From contig CM058238.1 of the NCBI GenBank assembly GCA_030180135.1, positions 86,126,619 to 86,190,618 of the forward strand: a stretch of DNA of 64,000 nt, given 5' to 3'. The notes beneath the pieces are model-generated. The model made no database searches. It saw only the letters and a program-made list of their open reading frames with translations, and was not told the origin of the DNA. Made by a program: the position numbers and the translations under genes. The DNA is from Orychophragmus violaceus. Lineage: Eukaryota; Streptophyta; Magnoliopsida; Brassicales; Brassicaceae. Shown here in pieces: positions 22,278 through 35,202 of this stretch. The first letter of the stretch is position 1. Every line of letters starts with the position of its first letter.

Positions 22278-23643
22278 ATGTCTATGACTACTTTCTCATT
22301 GCGATCCGTCCTTGAGAAGGACAAGTTAAATGGATCCAACTTCCTGGATTGGTATCGGAATCTGAGATTCATTCTCAAGCAGGAGAGCAAGGACTATGTC
22401 CTTGAAAAGGCTCTTCCAGAAAGGCTTGGGACCAATCGCTCGCATGCAGTGTATAATGCTTGGAATAAGCATTATACTGATGTGGTAGATGTGCGTGGTC
22501 TGATGTTGGCTACCATGAACTCAGACTTGAAGAGTCAGTACGAGAACATGGAGTCGCCAATAGAGATGATCACCAGCCTGAAACTGAAGTTTCAGGATCT
22601 GGCATGAGTTGAGAGATTCAAGATGGTGAAGTCTCTCACTGGGTGCAAGCTACCAGAAGATGCTCCAGTAAGTCCTCATGTCATTAAACTGATGGGTTAC
22701 ATTGATAACCTGAGGAAACTGGAATGTCCTGTCAGCTTAGAGTTGGCTACTGACATCATTCTGCAGTCACTGCCGTCAAGCTATGACAAGTTCATTTTGA
22801 ACTATATCAAGAAAGGCTTGACAAAGATGTTGACTAAGCTGCATAGCATGCTCAAGACAGCAGAGCAAAACATCAAAAGGGGTAAAAGATTTGAGAAATC
22901 TTGTATAGACAAGGGTGAAGGCAAGGCCGTCCAGATTTGGAATCAGGATAAGCCTGTGTCATCATATAAGCCCAAGTCAAGCCCATCTGGTGTTAGTAAG
23001 TGCTTCTACTGTAATGAGTCGGGGCATTGGAAGAGAGATTGCATTAAATTCTTGGAAGATTCACAAGAGATGAAGGAGATGTATGGTACTTCTTCTTCAG
23101 GTATTGTGTTATTAATTCAAGTTCTACATAAGTATTGGATACTAGTTGTGGTGCTGATATTTTGGAAATATACAGGACCTAAGCGACAGTAGAACGTTGA
23201 AGAAAGGACAAGTGGAACTGCGTGTCTGGTATGAAGCAATGGTTGCTGCATGAGCCGTAGAGATTCTCCACTTGTAGGAGCCTTTCATACTTGGTTTTAG
23301 AAATTAAGTAATTGCTACTATGTATCTGCCTTGTGCAGAAATGTCTTTCATTTTCTTTGAGAATTTGGATGTTTTTTATTTTGATAAAAGACAAGTTTTG
23401 TTCTTTAGATCTTAATGAAATATTCTATGGTAGCACCCCATTTGGAATGGGTTTTATATCTTAAACCAACAAAGATAGAATATAACACAAATACTAAAGG
23501 TTTAAGTCTGATGATTTGAACTCGACTTTTCTTTGGCATAGTCGTTTAACCACATAGAGTGAAGCGAATTCAAAGGTTCCATAGTTTTGGACTCATTCGA
23601 TTGTTAATCATTTGAGATATGAATTCTGTTCACTGGACCAAAT
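22278..23643 (+). pseudogene. B gag to integrase, decayed, left part
   Basis: Gag starts MSMTTFSLRSVLEKDKL and is stopped by TGA at 22605-22607. A second stretch (22623-23192) carries the rest of Gag with a CCHC knuckle CFYCNESGHWKRDC and then goes out of frame before the protease motif. From 23193 on, only scattered matches to protease and integrase nucleotides remain. Element C interrupts it at 23643 in the integrase zinc region. Confidence 0.85.
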
Positions 23644-24278
23644 TGTTGGAATTATGTCCAGTAATCTCTGTACTGTCTCTAGAAAGTAAGAGTATGTCAA
23701 TGATCAGACATAAGTCATATAATACTGGGGGTCATGATGGCTTGCTAGAGTCCGCTCATGATCTATAAGTCTTGGACTTATTGCCTTTATTATATGATCC
23801 CATATGGGTCACACGCCTAAGCTAACGGGAAAATACGAAGGAACGGTTTAGCAGAAGTACGGTAAAAGTGCTAGGCATTTACTGTGCTTAGAGAGACTAA
23901 AGGGCATGATTAAATCCAAGGGATTTAATCAGAACTGAGAATTGGGCCCAAAAGCCCATGAGAACTAGAAGGGATTTTAATGAATAAAATCAGACCTAGC
24001 TCTCCAATTTCTCAGTACATCTGCGCCTCCCACTCTCTCCTCTGCGCCTCCTCTCTCAGCTGGTCTAGCAGCCAATTTCCCGAGTGTGCGTGTGTGAGCC
24101 TTTGGAGGATCCATCTCTTGGTGGTTCTGCTGATCTCTGACCCGTACCTCTTCTTCCGCTGCAAAACAAGGTAACAGGTGAGATCTATTATGTTTCTAAT
24201 CAAGAGAACCTAGATCTGCATGTTTAGTAGGATGAATCAATCTATGAATTGAATCTGGAGACACTAAACTATACAACA
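23644..24278 (+). repeat. 5' LTR of C
   Basis: TGTTGGAATTATGTCCAG...ACTATACAACA, 635 bp. Unlike the A, B, D and E LTRs it has no CGATCG palindromes. Donor-like sites AACAAG|GTAACA and CAG|GTGAGA lie at about 24171-24183. Confidence 0.96.
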
Positions 24279-25957
24279 GTGGTATCAGAGCCATTGGTTC
24301 TGTGGTTTTTCTTGTTTAGAATCATGTTTAGGATTGTTTAAGAAGTGTTTTTGAATCAACCTACTGATAAGGAAAAAACACTTAAGAAACAAAGAATTAA
24401 AACCTAAACAAACGAGAAATCGCATGAACCGATCTATATGAATCGGTATGCGTCGGATCGTCCGGATCGGGGAAGACGCACGAACCGATCGACAACGATC
24501 GTGTTGCGTGGTCGCGTCCCGATCAGCGGATGCATCGCGTCCCGTTCGCGTGAGCATCGCGTCCCGATCGTGTCATGATCGCGGCAGTACCGTGCGTCCC
24601 GAGCGTGATCGAGAGTTGGTCCGATCGGCTGAGCTGATCGCATGGATCGATCGTAAGGATCGATCGCATGGATCATCGGCGATCGCGTCCCGTAAGCTCT
24701 CGACAAGACCGTCCCGTCCCGTCCCGTCCAGCTGACCGTCTCGATCTTGGATCGCTCGCGTGCGGCTTGCGGCTGGGCGATGGTGATCGAGGAGCTAGGT
24801 CACGACCATGATTGGTTCGTGACCAATTCGGTTCGGTTCGGTTTAAAATTTTATTAAAATTAATCGTCACGGTTTAATAAACAGACTTAATAAATTTATT
24901 AAGTTCTGGTTAAACCGGGATAAGAAATCCAAAGTCGAAAAAAATTAGATTTTGTGCCTAAACCAGTGATTTTCTAATTTGATTTGGTTGGACCAAATAA
25001 ATTGAGAAAATCCGGTTTAGTAAATAACCGGTTGACAATTGTGGTCATCGTAGTAATTAATTTTGGTTAAGACCAATTTTAATGAACCAGACCGGTTATG
25101 TCATTTAATTGGGCAATTGGGTTATATCTTGGACATGAACAAATTCTTGGGCCTCGGGCCAAGAAGTTAAAACAATTGGGCCAATTATTTGAGTCTTTTC
25201 TTCAGAATTAATTTAAAATTTATTTTTATAAAATTATAAAAATCGATTTTTTAAAATTAATAAGTTTCCAAAATTTTGAAATTAGAAAGTTTCTTAAATT
25301 AGAAGTTTCTAGTTTTGCATGTTTTGGATTTTTAGGAAATTTCTATAATTAAAAGTTTCTAATTTTAGAAAGTTTCCAAAAATAGTAGGTTTCCCAAAAA
25401 GGAAAGTTTCCCAAAATAGTAATCTTCTATTTTGGGATGAAATTTTAATAAACCTACGAACCTCAAATAATATCAAGCGTTGGATGTCTTGTCCAGTCTA
25501 TGTCAGCTGTCGAAGCCCATTCAATTGTACTCATGGCCTTACAGTGTGAGGGTGTCTACTTTTGCGTGGGTAAGACGGTTTGTGATTCATAAATGTCATT
25601 GGGAGTCCCAGACATTAGTGATTGCATGACTGTATAGTCTGGTTTTCTTGACTAGGCCATCGGGAGTCCCGGGCTTTGAGACATCAGAGTGGATTGGGCC
25701 TCGGGCCCAGATTCACAACCAAGAGTTATATCACGGATATAATTAGCCGATATAGGGCTGACCGATATAAGCTAAGGTTTGGTGACGGCCAGTGGCCCAC
25801 TTTAATCTTAGTTATATGTGGATCTTGGAATCATTACATTCTATTGAGGGTAACTGATGTTATTGAATATAATGCGTGATTAATCATATTAAATTTAATA
25901 CGAGATTAATCATATTGAACATATTAACTAAAATCCTTTTTATCTTATATATTTCAG
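24171..25957 (+). other. Predicted leader intron of C
   Basis: The donor AACAAG|GTAACAG (or CAG|GTGAGAT eight bases on) and the acceptor TATATATTTCAG sit two bases before the gag ATG at 25960. The interval includes the PBS and a GATCG-rich stretch. The stretch from the CCTAGCTCTCC region to the donor has no ATG. Confidence 0.55.
24420..24790 (+). repeat. GATCG-rich leader segment of C
   Basis: Dense CGATCG and GATCG words, for example GGATCGATCGTAAGGATC near 24641-24664, lie at the leader position where A1, B, D and E carry their palindrome arrays. The units are less regular but share the CGATCG core, so this may be a diverged version of the same signal. Confidence 0.6.
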
Positions 25958-25959
25958 CT

Positions 25960-28900
25960 ATGACTACTACAAGCACACAAAACACATTCTCAATCCGGTC
26001 TGTTCTCGAGAAGGAGAAGCTGACTGGAACGAACTTCCTGACATGGTCAAGGAACTTGAGGCTAGTCCTCAAGCAGGAGAAGAAGGATTATGTCCTTCGT
26101 GATCCCCTCCCCGAGAGGCCTCCTAACAATGCCGCCAGGACTCTGCATAATGCTTGGGAAAAGCATTCGTCAGATGAAAATGATGTCTATTGCCTGATGT
26201 TGGCGACAATGACTGCTGAGCTGCAAATGCAGTTCGAGAGTGTGTTGTCACCCATCGAGATAATGGCAAGCCTGAAATCGCTTTTTCAGGAGCAGGCAAG
26301 GACTGAGAGGTTCCAGACAGTTAAGAACCTCTTAGACTGTAAGTTGGCTGCAAATGCGGCAGTGAGTCCTCATGTCTTGAAGATGATGGGTTATCTCGAT
26401 CATCTTCAGAAACTCGACTGTCCTATCAGCCAGGAACTTGCCTGCGACATCATTCTGCAGTCATTACCTGCAAGCTATGATCAGTTCATTCTGAACTTCA
26501 ATATGCATGGCTTGAGTAAGACATTGCCTGAGCTTCACGGAATGCTCAAGACTGCAGAGCCCAACTTGAGGAAAACCGCCAAGGACCCCAATGTGCTTAT
26601 GGTGCAAAAGGGCAAGGGCTTTAAGAAATCCTCTGTTAAGGATAAGGGAAAGGCTAAGGCTGTCCAAGTCTCGGACAAGGACACGCCAAAGCCCAAGCCC
26701 AAGTCTAAGGCTGGGCCTACTGACATCTGCAGGTTCTGTAAAGAACCAGGGCATTGGAGGAGAGAATGTAAGAAATTCCTGGAAGGTCTAAAGGAATTGA
26801 AGAAGAAGACTTTCGAGACTTCTTCATCAGGTATTTTTGTTATAGAAGTTAATACAACTACTTCTGATAATACCTCATGGGTTATGGATACTGGTTGTGG
26901 GGCTCATATTTGTACTAATATGCAGGCACTCAGCAACAGTAGAAGGCTGAAGCAAGGACAAGTGGAGCTACGAGTTGGGAATGGAGCGAAAGTTCCAGCA
27001 CTAGCTGTAGGCACATACTTGTTGTCTTTACCTTCGGGATTGGTTTTAGAACTCAATAATTGTTATTTTGTACCTGCGATAAGCAGAAATATTATTTCAA
27101 TTTCTTTGTTGGATTTGGAAGGTTATGATTTTTCAGTTAAGAATAAATTATGTTCCTTCAATCGCAACAATTTGTTCTATGGTTGTGCCCCTCTACGAAT
27201 GGGCTTTACATACTTGATCAATCCGCGCCAATTTATAACATTAATACCAAACGGTTCAAACCTAATGAGGAGAACCGAACGTTTCTATGGCATTGTCGTT
27301 TAGGGCACATCAGCGAGAAACGCATCAAGAGGCTCCATTCGAATGGACTTCTTGGCTCATTTGACTTTGAGTCATGTGAGAAATGCGAATCCTGCATGAT
27401 GGGCAAAATGACACGGGCCCCCTTTAATAAACCTAACGAGAGGGCCAGTGAATTATTGGGCCTGATACACACTGACGTGTGTGGCCCAATGTCCACAAAT
27501 GCAAGAGGAAACTATCAGTACTTCATTACCTTCACTGATGATTTCAGTAGGTATGGATATGTTTATTTAATGAAACATAAGTCTGAATCTTTTGAGAAGT
27601 TCAGAGAATTCCAAAATGAAGTACAGAACCAACTTGGCAAAAGCATTAAGGCTCTTCGGTCCGACCGAGGAGGAGAATACTTAAGCCAAGAATTCAGTGA
27701 TCATCTAAGAGAGTGTGGGATCGTGTCCCAACTCACTCCTCCTGGAACACCTCAATGGAATGGTGTGTCTGAGAGGAGAAATCGGACCTTATTGGATATG
27801 GTTCGATCTATGATGAGTCACACAGACCTTCCAATATCCCTTTGGGGATATGCTCTGCTAACAGCAGTGTTCACTCTAAATAGAGCGCCATCGAAAGCAG
27901 TAGCAAAGACACCATATGAATTATGGACTGGAGTGGCTCCAGTGCTGTCTTATCTTAGAATTTGGGGTTGTGAAGCCTATGTCAAGAGATTAATCTCAGA
28001 CAAGCTTACACCAAAATCTGATAAATGCTACTTCATTGGTTATCCGAAGGAAACCAAGGCTTATTACTTCTATCTACGTTCCGAGAACAAGATCTTTGTT
28101 GCCCGGGATTGTAACTTTCTTGAGAGGGAGTTTCTCTCTAAGAAAGACAGTGGGAGTAAGGTACTGCTTGAAGAAATTCAAGATGAGCAGGATACTGCTC
28201 AACCTGAAGAGGAAGAGCAGCAGGAGGACCTACAAGAAATTGTAGTGCCTGAACCTGTAGTACCTGAAGTTCGAAGATCCGGGAGGATCCGTCACGAACC
28301 CGAGAGATATCAAGGATTCCTCGTGACTGACTGTCATGATCTTCTGATCATTGATGGTGATGAACCATCGAACTTCAATCAAGCCATGATGGGCCCAGAT
28401 TCCTCTAAGTGGCGTAAGGCCACTGATTCCGAAATGGACTCCATGTCGGTCAACCAAGTGTTTTCGTTGGTTGACTTACCCGCTGGTGTAAAAGCCATCG
28501 AGTGCAAATGGATCTTCAAGAAGAAGATTGACGTGGATGGAAATGTCCAGATTTATAAAGCCAGGTTGGTGGCAAAAGGTTTTAGACAAGTTCACGGTGT
28601 GGATTACGATGAAACCTATTCACCAGTGGCTATGATGAAATCTATTCGGATTCTACTAGCAACTGCAGCTTTTCATGATTATGAAATTTGGCAGATGGAC
28701 GTAAAAACCGCCTTCTTGAATGGAATTCTGGAAGAGGATGTGTATATGACACAACCTGACGGTTACATAGATCCAAAGAATGCTGGGAAAGTATGCAAGC
28801 TTCATAAATCCATTTATGGATTGAAGCAAGCATCGAGGAGCTGGAATCTTCGTTTTGATGAAGCGATCAAGCTATTTGACTTCATCAGAAACGAAGAAGA

Positions 28901-29936
28901 ACAATGCGTGTATAAGAAAACTAGTGGGAGCAAGATAGTATTTCTTATTCTGTATGTCGATGACATACTGCTTCTCGGAAACGACGTTCCAATGCTGAAG
29001 TCGGTAAAGGACTGGCTTGGAAGTTGTTTTTCCTTGAAAGACATGGGTGAAGCCGCATACGTTCTTGGAATTAGGATCTACCGGGATAGATCTAAAAGGC
29101 TGATAGGCTTGTGTCAAGATTCATACATTGACAAAGTCCTGCAAAGATTCAGCATGAAAGATTCCAAGAAGGGCTTCACACCAATGGTACATGGCACAAC
29201 GCTGAGCAAGATGCAGATCCCTATGTCGGCTGCTGAGCTTGAGCGCATGAAGAATATTCCTTATGCATCTGCAATAGGATCTATCATGTATGCCATGATC
29301 TGTACTCGTCCTGATGTTGCTTATGCATTGAGCATGACGAGTAGATACCAGTCAAATCCAGGTGAAAGCCACTGGATTGCCGTAAAGAATATCTTGAAGT
29401 ATCTAAGACATACTAAGGATAAGTTCTTGGTGTACGGTGGAAGTGATGTGCTTAAAGTCAGTGGATTCACGGACGCAAGTTTCCAGACAGACACAGATGA
29501 TTTCCGGTCACAGTTTGGTTATATCTTTTGTCTGAATGGCGGTGCAGTAAGTTGGAGAAGCTCCAAGCAGGACACCGTTGCTGATTCCACTACAGAAGCT
29601 GAATATGTCGCCGCCTCAGAAGCAGCGAAGGAAGCTGTTTGGATACGAAAGTTCATGATCGAACTGGGTGTGATACCGAATGCGGCTGAGCCTCTGGCAC
29701 TGTTTTGTGACAACAATGGTGCTATAGCTCAGGCAAAGGAACCAAGATCACATCAGAAATCCAAGCATGTTCAAAGAAGATTTCACTTGATACGTGACAT
29801 CGTTAATAGAAAGGAAGTCAAGATCAGCCGAGTCCCGACAGATGATAATGTCGCTGATCCGTTGACAAAGCCACTCCCAAGGCCTAAGCTCGAGTATCTG
29901 ACTGAAGCTGTAGGCATTAGAAACATTGAAATGTAA
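25960..29936 (+). pseudogene. C Gag-Pol polyprotein, single frameshift
   Basis: The natural start is ATG 25960 (MTTTSTQNTFSIRSVLEKEK), right after the predicted splice acceptor. The upstream in-frame ATG at 25876 lies in the predicted intron. The frame shifts once, at about 27190-27200 (in the segment before NGLYILDQ), moving from the frame of 25960 to that of 27150; loss of one base explains it. Otherwise all motifs are present: CCHC CRFCKEPGHWRREC, protease WVMDTGCGAH, integrase HTDVCGP / RSDRGGEY / NGVSERRN, RT QMDVKTAFLNG and YVDD, RNase H TDASFQTD and CDNNGAIAQ. The end is TAA at 29934-29936. Confidence 0.93.
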
Positions 29937-30784
29937 TCTAAATTTGAGTGGGAGTTTTGGGGCTTTATTTAGTTATTTGATATGTTCTTGTAAAACATTT
30001 TATGTTTAATGAAATTATTATTTCAAGATTATTTTAACTGTGATGAAATAATCGTTCCAAAGTGATATAAACCATTTTATAGGTCATCGAAGTAAGTGAC
30101 TTGATCTTGAGTCATCAAAGTCATTTAGCTTGATCATGAGACCCTATATTTGATAGATGGCTTATATCATTCAGTCCCTAGTCGAAGGTTGTTGAAATTG
30201 GAACACCAACAACCGTGTGAGACTAGATTGGTATGTGACTTATGACCAAGTTTCATGGTGTCATAGATGCGCGGCATCAAAGTCAGTACATAGGTGTATG
30301 TTGGGAACATACGACCGGACATGACCCACTTATGAGAACTCTTCAGGATATTTATATCTGTGTCATAAGAGATTTTCACTACGACTATAGAGTATAGTCC
30401 TTAGACCTGAGTTCGCATGCATGTGACTGCACATGGACTGATGCACTTTGATCATTGTCTAACGCTGTCGTTCTGCGATAGTTATAAGGACCTTGTTTGG
30501 GTACATTATGAAATGAGTAGTTTACAGTGATGGAACAAGACGGGATATGTCCCTCCAATATAAATGGAGTGAATATCTCTAGGCCAATCGGAGATTTGAA
30601 TACTGGAAAATGCATGGCCATGCTCAAACGGACTGTCCCGAGTCGTTTGGATTGTCAGTATCAAATCAGAGTCCGATGAACATGATTAGCCTTAATAAGG
30701 ATGACACTCATCTTGCCTTATGACTAATCGAGATATTGAGACAAAAGGATTATGAATACAGAGATTCCAGTTCAAGTGGGAGAT
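29937..30784 (+). other. C 3' non-coding region with polypurine tracts
   Basis: About 850 bp without a frame. AGTGGGAG at 29947-29954 follows the stop codon and AGTGGGAG at 30775-30782 precedes the LTR. Similarity to A1, B and D persists in blocks such as ACGACTATAGAGTATAGTCC near 30380. Confidence 0.75.
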
Positions 30785-31419
30785 TGTTGGAATTATGTCC
30801 AGTAATCTCTGTACTGTCTCTAGAAAGTAAGAGTATGTCAATGATCAGACATAAGTCATATAATACTGGGGGTCATGATGGCTTGCTAGAGTCCGCTCAT
30901 GATCTATAAGTCTTGGACTTATTGCCTTTATTATATGATCCCATATGGGTCACACGCCTAAGCTAACGGGAAAATACGAAGGAACGGTTTAGCAGAAGTA
31001 CGGTAAAAGTGCTAGGCATTTACTGTGCTTAGAGAGACTAAAGGGCCTGATTAAATCCAAGGGATTTAATCAGAACTGAGAATTGGGCCCAAAAGCCCAT
31101 GAGAACTAGAAGGGATTTTAATGAATAAAATCAGACCTAGCTCTCCAATTTCTCAGTACATCTGCGCCTCCCACTCTCTCCTCTGCGCCTCCTCTCTCAG
31201 CTGGTCTAGCAGCCAATTTCCCGAGTGTGCGTGTGTGAGCCTTTGGAGGATCCATCTCTTGGTGGTTCTGCTGATCTCTGACCCGTACCTCTTCTTCCGC
31301 TGCAAAACAAGGTAACAGGTGAGATCTATTATGTTTCTAATCAAGAGAACCTAGATCTGCATGTTTAGTAGGATGAATCAATCTATGAATTGAATCTGGA
31401 GACACTAAACTATACAACA
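30785..31419 (+). repeat. 3' LTR of C
   Basis: 635 bp and essentially identical to 23644-24278; followed by TSD CAAAT at 31420-31424. Confidence 0.97.
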
Positions 31420-34103
31420 CAAATGACTAAGGCCCTTTTAGCAGAGCTAAAAGAAATGGGCCAGAGGCTTATTGGGCCTTACGCAGACTGATGTATGCGG
31501 CCCAACGAGCATTAGTGCCAGAGGAAATCTTCTGTACTTCATTATCTTATTGATGGCATCAATAAGTATGGTTGTGTTCATTTGATGAAACACAAGCAGG
31601 AATCCCTTGAGGAGTTCCAAGATGAAGTGTAGAACCGATTTGACAGAAGTATTAAGATCCTCGATTGAATCGCGGAGGAAAATACTTAAGTCAAGAATTG
31701 GGTGATCATCTAACAGAATGAATCGGATATTATTAGATATGCTCCGATTAAAGATGAGTCACAGGAATCTTCCATAACGATTTAAGAATACGTCCTAAAA
31801 CGTCTGTCTTTGCGCAGAAAAGAGTTTCTTTCAGAATCAGTGAAAAACACCACATTGGATGTGGACAGGGTGATTTCCAGATTTGTTTTTCTGATTAATT
31901 GGGATTGCAAGGTTTGTGTAAGACAGTAGTCAACAAACAAACTTGAACCCACATATGATAAGTTCCACATCGCTGGTTTTCCTAAGGAAACCAAGGCTTA
32001 GTACTTTTATTGTCCAGAACTGTGTCTTTTAAGAAAGATCATACTTTCAAAATGAACAGTGGGAGTAAAAGTACACATCGAAGAAATTCGATAAACACAG
32101 GAGACTGCTCAACCTGTTGAGGGAAAGCAGCGGTGAGATCTACAAAGTGCTGTAGGATCTACACTTGTGGAGCCCGAAGTTCGCAGATCCGAAAGGATCC
32201 TTCACTAACTCGAGAGTGATTTCTCGTAACCAATTGTCGTGATCTGTTGATCATTGAAAAGTGACGAGCGTGCGAAATTCAAAGAAGCGATGGTGAGCCC
32301 CAACTCCGAAAATTGGTTGGGCATGAATGTTAGCTTCGTCGATCCAATTATGGATTGAAGCAAGCATCTTGGAGTTGAAATCAATATTCTGATAAAGTGG
32401 TCAAAGGTTTTGATTTGATCAGAAAGAAAAAAAATCATGCGTTTAAAAGAAGACTAGTGGGAGCGTAATGGCAATTCTCGCACAGTATGTAGTTGACATA
32501 CTTGAATCTCATAAACGACGTTCCGACGCTAAAGTCTTGTCAAGATTTAGGTCGGAAGTCAAATTTAAACGATAGACATGGGAGTAGCCGCGTGAATTCT
32601 TGGAATAAGGATCCATTGGAATGGATCAGAGTAGCTAATTGGATCGTGTCAAAATCCTTATGTTGATAAGGTATTGGACATATCTAATACGCTTGATTCC
32701 AAGAATGGCTTCACACCAAAGGTCTTATGGCAATAATCTGAGCAAGATGAAGTGTCTTGGACACTAGCTGAACTAGTAACAATATTAGTAAGAAGAAGTG
32801 TTTCTGAACACTGTCTGAGCTAATATTAATGAGTGTGAGTTCTAATGCTGCTGCAATAGAATCCATCATGAATGCCATATTTTGCGCTTGTCAAAATGGA
32901 GCTCACGCATAAAGCATGACGAGAAAATACCAATATATTCCGGTAATAGTCACTGATCAGTTGCCAGAAATATCTGAAATGTTTGAAGAACTCTAAGGAT
33001 AGTTTCGTGGTGAACTGAGGAAGTGACGAACCAGTTGAAAGTAGTTAAACGGACAAAGACGATTCTCGGTTAACACCTGGTTATGTCTCTTTGTCTGAAT
33101 AGCGGTACTGACTGTTGGAAAGGCTCCAAGCAGTGGACCGTAGAATAGTGCTTTTATCCGAATGGTGGTGTGGTTTGTTGAAATTGTTTCAAGCAATGAC
33201 ACCGCAGGCTCTCCCACAACCTAAGCACGAAATTTATTTTGTTGCTGTAGGTTTAAGATATCTAAAGAGATAATCTTAATTCTAGTGGGAGTTATTTTAG
33301 TTATGTTGTAAACTTTACATAGACATGCTTTGGTAGTGTTTCTGTAAGTTAAACTGACATCAGTATTATTTCATTATTGGATAATTAAATAATAGTCCCA
33401 AAGTATTTTATGATCATCGTATAGGTCATCAAGTTGAGGACTTGATCATGAAACCCTATAAGTAAAAGATGACATAAATTATGATTGTCCCTAGTCGAGG
33501 TTATTGAAGTGGGGCACCAATAACCGCGCGAGACTAGTATGTGAGGTGACTGTTGGACTAAGTTTCATGGAGTCAATGATATGATTATCACAGTCAGTCA
33601 CATAGATATATGTTGGAAAACATATGATCGGACATGACCCGCTAATGAGAACTCCACAGGATAGTTATATCAGTGTCATGGGAGGTTCTCATTACGACTA
33701 TAGAGTATAGTCCTTAGACCTGAGTTCATCATGCTTTCTAGCATATGAATTGATGCGTGTTGACCTTGTCAAACGTCGTTCCGTAACTGGCGGCTATAAC
33801 GGCATTGTTTGTGCGTATCATGAAGTATGTGTAGAAACAGGGATGGAACAAGATGGAATTTGTCCCTCCTGCATAACAGGAGATAAATATCTCAGGGCCC
33901 ATCGAAGATTTGATACTGAGAAAATGCATGGCCGTGCTCAAACGAGGTGATTGTCAGTCGTTTGTTTTATCAGTATAGATCAGGAATTCGATGAACATGA
34001 TGTTGGCTATAATAAGGATGACACAGACTCTTGCCTTATGCCATATCGAGATATAGTGACGAAGGGATTATAGGAATAGGTGATTCGAGTACAAGTGGGA
34101 GAT
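31420..34103 (+). pseudogene. B integrase to RNase H remnant and 3' non-coding region
   Basis: This continues B after C. Pieces matching integrase (TTGGGCCTTACGCAGACTGATG near 31470), RT and RNase H nucleotides are visible to about 33270, but every frame is stopped within tens of codons and large parts of RT are missing. The following 3' non-coding part (33275-34103) is by contrast well preserved. AGTGGGAG is intact at 32058-32065, 32456-32463, 33284-33291 and 34094-34101, the last being the PPT. Confidence 0.85.
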
Positions 34104-34836
34104 TGTTGGGATTATGTCCTGAAATCACATTGTACGAACTCTAGAGATAGTTGTATTGTCGAGATCGGACAATTCATGTGATACTGGGTAATCATAATGT
34201 TTTGCTAGAAACCGCTTATGACAAATGAGTTGTAACTCATTTCCAGTATCGTGTGAACCTACAGGGTCACACACCTAAGCAAGTTGGAAATACTTTGTAC
34301 GGGATTGATCATTGGCGTATGGTCTGGTCGATGTGTATTAGATACACATCGAATATAAGTTTCAAAGAGGTGTATCGATCGACACCATTGGGTGCGTCGG
34401 TCGATACAGCAGGTGTGTCGATCGACACCACTAAGTGTGTCGGTCGACACAAGGGCGAAACCGAAACTGAAGTTTCGGTTCACCTCGAGGTCAATATATA
34501 AACGTGTTTTATTGACTCGAGATGATGAGTGATCGTGTGCGCCGCCCAGGGGTTTTCCTGAGAGAGAAAACACAGAAACCTCAAGAAACTGAGTTCCCAG
34601 GAGATCCGAGCCCCGGTACTAGCATCCCGGCGGATTCCAGCTTGTGTGCGTGTGGACTACGATAGAGGCGCAACGATTGGGGCGCTCCAGATCTCGTGTT
34701 ACCATAATCTTCCGCTGCCAAAACTCCAGGTAATCTCGAGGTGAGATCATGATTCAATTAACTAGACCCTAGATCCTAGGCTATCGGGAACTCGCGAGAA
34801 TTCTGAATACGGTAGAATTGGCTCCAAGTTCCTTCA
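34104..34836 (+). repeat. 3' LTR of B
   Basis: 733 bp and about 99% like 19913-20645. It retains the donor-like CTCCAG|GTAATC lost in the 5' copy. Followed by TSD ATTTA at 34837-34841. Confidence 0.96.
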
Positions 34837-35200
34837 ATTTAACCGTCTGGTATCTCTCAGTTCGTGCTTGCTCCTGAAACATGCTTTTCAGGCTAGTAAT
34901 CATCTCCACTGGCGACTCCACGTTCTCGTATTGCTTCTGCAAGTCCGAGTTCATGGTAGCCAACATGAGACAATTCACATCGACCACATCATTGGAATGC
35001 TTATCCCAAGCACTCCTTTCTGCATGTGCAACATTGGCTCTCGGTTTTTCAGGGAGAACAGTTTCCAGGACATAGTCCCTTTTCTCCTGCTTGAGAACAA
35101 TTCTCAAGTTCCGATACCATTCGAGAAAATTCGATCCATTTAACTTGTCCTTCTCAAGGACGGATCGCAGGGAGAAAGAGTTATTATGAGTGTTAGTCAT
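34837..35200 (-). pseudogene. D gag start (first part of D Gag-Pol)
   Basis: Minus-strand start ATG at 35200 (MTNTHNNSFSLRSVLEKDK), two bases after the acceptor TTGTTCTCAG. The frame runs to QTVK, where B is inserted, and is in phase with KSLIECKLPN at 19912. An upstream Met five codons earlier (35212) lies in the predicted intron. Before B, D had an open gag-pol of roughly 1320 codons. Confidence 0.9.
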
Positions 35201-35202
35201 AG

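Larger units (their letters stand above)
23644..31419 (+). mobile_element. Ty1/Copia element C, youngest insertion
   Basis: A complete 7776-bp element with 635-bp LTRs (23644-24278 and 30785-31419). They differ by eye at a single base (A/C in GGGCATGA versus GGGCCTGA). TSD CAAAT (23639-23643 and 31420-31424). PBS 24280-24291, PPT 30775-30782. Coding is intact apart from one frameshift. This is the most recent event of the D-B-C nest. Confidence 0.97.
19913..34836 (+). mobile_element. Ty1/Copia element B, inserted in D's gag, split by C
   Basis: LTRs 19913-20645 and 34104-34836 (733 bp each) with TSD ATTTA (19908-19912 and 34837-34841). About six LTR mismatches are seen by eye (0.8%). The interior without C is about 5.7 kb. 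It keeps PBS, PPT and leader, but its gag-pol is full of stops and deletions. It is therefore a non-autonomous copy that moved recently. Confidence 0.95.

Noticed and set aside
23980..24203. Short ORFs in the LTRs of C (63-64 codons, both strands, repeated at 31121-31344)
   Set aside because: They lie in the LTR R/U5 region, are identical because the LTRs are identical, and match no domain.
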